Assembly (NCBI GenBank): GCA_002471225.1
Contig: DKPO01000027.1
Coordinates: 1-44,152 of the forward strand
Direction: 5' to 3'
DNA from: Porphyromonadaceae bacterium UBA7332
GTDB lineage: Bacteria > Bacteroidota > Bacteroidia > Bacteroidales > UBA7332
DNA length: 44,152 nt
Part shown: positions 42,674 to 44,152 of the stretch, piece by piece
Position numbering within the stretch: position 1 is the first letter of the stretch
How the letters are laid out: every line of letters begins with the position of its first letter
The notes under the pieces: model-generated
What the model saw: the letters and a program-made list of their open reading frames with translations, nothing else
Database searches by the model: none
What the model was told of the DNA's origin: nothing
Position numbers and translations under genes: made by a program

Positions 42674-43804
42674 ATGAAGTTATTTGATGTTTATCCTTTA
42701 TTTGATATTAATATTGTAGCAGGTAAAGGTTGTCATACATATGATGATAAAGGAAATGAATATTTAGATCTATATGGCGGACATGCTGTTATCTCAATCG
42801 GACATACGCATCCTCACTATGTAAATAAAATTTCAGAGCAATTAAATAAGATTGGATTCTACTCTAATTCAGTTATAAATAAACTTCAAACGGAGCTAGC
42901 AGAATCATTATCTGAAGTTTCCGGATATCCAGATTATACATTGTTTTTAGTGAATTCCGGAGCTGAAGCGAATGAAAATGCATTAAAACTGGCCTCTTTC
43001 TTTAATGGAAGAAAAAAAGTAATAGCATTCGATAAGAGTTTTCATGGACGGACATCTGCTGCAGTAAAAGTAACGGATAATCCTAAAATCGTAGCACCGG
43101 TAAATGAAGGTTTGGATGTAGCCTTTATTCCGTGGGAAGATGAAACAGCATTTCTGAAAGCTATTGAAACAGAGGAGTATTGTGCTGTTATTATTGAAGG
43201 GATTCAAGGTATAGGAGGTATTCGTATCCCATCTGAAAAGTTTCTGACATTAATTCGTAAGAAGTGTACAGAAACAAATACGATTTTGATTTTAGATGAA
43301 ATTCAATCTGGATACGGGCGAAGCGGGAAGTTTTTTGCACACCAATATACAAATGTCAAGGCGGATTTGATAACGATGGCCAAAGGTATGGGGAATGGAT
43401 TCCCTATCGGAGGGGTCTTAATAAGTCCAAAATTTGAGCCGGTATATGGAATGCTAGGAACAACGTTTGGCGGAAATCATCTGGCTTGTAGTGCAGCATT
43501 AGCTGTATTAGATGTTCTTAAGAATGAGCAATTACTTGAAAATGCATATGAGATCGGTCGTTATCTAATGGATCGATTGAAAACTATAAAAGGAATTAAA
43601 GAAGTAAGAGGACAAGGGTTAATGATAGGCCTTGAGTTTGATAAACCAGTCAAAGATATACGTACTAAACTTCTTTTTAACCATCAGATCTTTACCGGTG
43701 CAACCGGAACACACATTATTCGCTTGCTTCCACCATTGAGTTTAAGCAAAGCGCAAGCTGATCAATTTTTGACTGCGTTTGAAGACGTTTTACAAACACT
43801 TTAG
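42674..43804 (+). CDS. argD: Acetylornithine/succinylornithine aminotransferase
   Basis: PLP-dependent class III aminotransferase converting N-acylglutamate semialdehyde to N-acylornithine. The PLP lysine is K237 in MAKGMGNGFPIGG; other markers are FLVNSGAEANENALKLA, SFHGRTSAAVKVT and ILDEIQSGYGRSG. 376 residues. argB, the carbamoyltransferase gene and argH are not in the window; they may follow proC outside it. Ended by a terminator before proC. Confidence 0.95.
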   Translation: MKLFDVYPLFDINIVAGKGCHTYDDKGNEYLDLYGGHAVISIGHTHPHYVNKISEQLNKIGFYSNSVINKLQTELAESLSEVSGYPDYTLFLVNSGAEANENALKLASFFNGRKKVIAFDKSFHGRTSAAVKVTDNPKIVAPVNEGLDVAFIPWEDETAFLKAIETEEYCAVIIEGIQGIGGIRIPSEKFLTLIRKKCTETNTILILDEIQSGYGRSGKFFAHQYTNVKADLITMAKGMGNGFPIGGVLISPKFEPVYGMLGTTFGGNHLACSAALAVLDVLKNEQLLENAYEIGRYLMDRLKTIKGIKEVRGQGLMIGLEFDKPVKDIRTKLLFNHQIFTGATGTHIIRLLPPLSLSKAQADQFLTAFEDVLQTL

Positions 43805-43820
43805 TTTAAATCTTTTATGT

Positions 43821-43856
43821 AAAGCGAGGTTCTGTTTAGCAATAGGATCTCGCTTT
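43821..43856 (+). terminator. Terminator between argD and proC
   Basis: A 13-bp stem (43821-43833 AAAGCGAGGTTCT with 43844-43856) with two G-U pairs, 10-nt loop and T-run. It suggests that the arginine operon stops here or is only partly read into proC. Confidence 0.85.
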
Positions 43857-43943
43857 TTTATTTGAATAATATAGAGAATAGATTTTGTAAACTTTTTGTA
43901 AATTAGGCGCGTTAAATAATATACATATAATAATATAAAGGCT

Positions 43944-44152
43944 ATGAAAATCGCAATTATCGGTGTAGGTAATATGGGTGGGGCTATATTAAAGGCTCTT
44001 AATCAGGGTGAGTTAATAAATCCGGGTGACATTATTGCCTCGGATCCTTCGACTAAGGTATTAGATCATTTAAAAATGGTAGCACCTAATATCAAATATA
44101 CATCAAATAACCAAGAAGCTATTGATGGAGCGGGGATGGTAATTATTTGTGT
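43944..44152 (+). CDS. proC: Pyrroline-5-carboxylate reductase, N-terminal part (cut by window end)
   Basis: Only the first 69 codons are present. They start MKIAIIGVGNMGGAILKAL, the NAD(P)-binding Rossmann motif GVGNMGGAI of ProC, and reach ADGAGMVIIC-like sequence (here IDGAGMVIIC) at the second strand-loop. ProC makes proline from pyrroline-5-carboxylate; its place after argD is typical in Bacteroidales. The 5' region past the argD terminator has no clear promoter. Partial by position only, with no sign of damage. Confidence 0.85.
   Translation, partial: MKIAIIGVGNMGGAILKALNQGELINPGDIIASDPSTKVLDHLKMVAPNIKYTSNNQEAIDGAGMVIIC

Noticed and set aside
1..44152. Anti-phage defence island, prophage, biosynthetic gene cluster or polysaccharide utilisation locus
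   Set aside because: No SusC/SusD pair, synthase, restriction, toxin-antitoxin, integrase or phage structural gene was recognised; the phosphopantetheinyl transferase and the hexosaminidase stand without such partners.

Overview
This AT-rich window is chromosomal DNA from a member of the Bacteroidota, most likely order Bacteroidales. The fused SecDF, GldE, the tandem rhomboids, the rseC-rnfBCDGEA cluster, and the arginine operon with a stand-alone GNAT gene all point that way. So does a recurring promoter signature, TAnnTTTG at about -7, sometimes with TTTG at about -33. I could not fix the genus from sequence alone; Dysgonomonas-like is a guess. Most of the window is core genome, and I found no transposase, integrase, phage, CRISPR, rRNA or tRNA gene.

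Layout. (1) 1-9.2 kb: fused secDF, then a probable four-gene minus-strand unit (two rhomboid proteins, a membrane-anchored EEP phosphatase/nuclease, an M3-family lipoprotein peptidase), then a plus-strand ketopantoate-reductase-like gene. (2) 9.2-14.7 kb: a complete tripartite RND efflux operon (adaptor, pump, TolC-type channel) on the minus strand. (3) 15-18.1 kb, minus strand: TlpA-like thioredoxin, then ssb-gldE-phosphopantetheinyl transferase with a good ssb promoter. (4) 18.4-24 kb, plus strand: AsmA-like protein, EIIC-like permease, MATE transporter. (5) 24.0-24.54 kb: a gene-free stretch packed with four different short-repeat families. (6) 24.8-27.2 kb: GH20 beta-hexosaminidase lipoprotein, followed by a small winged-helix gene. 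(7) 28.2-33.7 kb: rseC-rnfB-C-D-G-E-A, encoding the ion-pumping ferredoxin:NAD+ oxidoreductase, behind a recognisable promoter. (8) 34.2-36.5 kb: two overlapping paralogous AraC-type regulators with membrane-embedded N-terminal halves. (9) 36.6-39.1 kb, minus strand: META-domain lipoprotein and a 7TM-HD (PgpH-like) phosphodiesterase. (10) 39.3-44.15 kb: argR-GNAT-argG-argC-argD, then the start of proC, cut by the window end.

The arginine genes form one biosynthetic unit. Its promoter is overlapped by two copies of a 16-bp sequence exactly 21 bp apart, a geometry that fits autoregulation by ArgR.

The least explained piece is 24003-24540. Four unrelated repeat families lie one after another. 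Three have exact 21- or 22-bp periods, and two share a layout of one inverted copy followed by three direct copies. The first is a 208-bp foldback with about 34-bp imperfect terminal inverted repeats built from a 9-bp unit. No coding potential was seen there. I offer it as the main candidate for something undescribed, but its function is unknown and these repeats may already be catalogued elsewhere.
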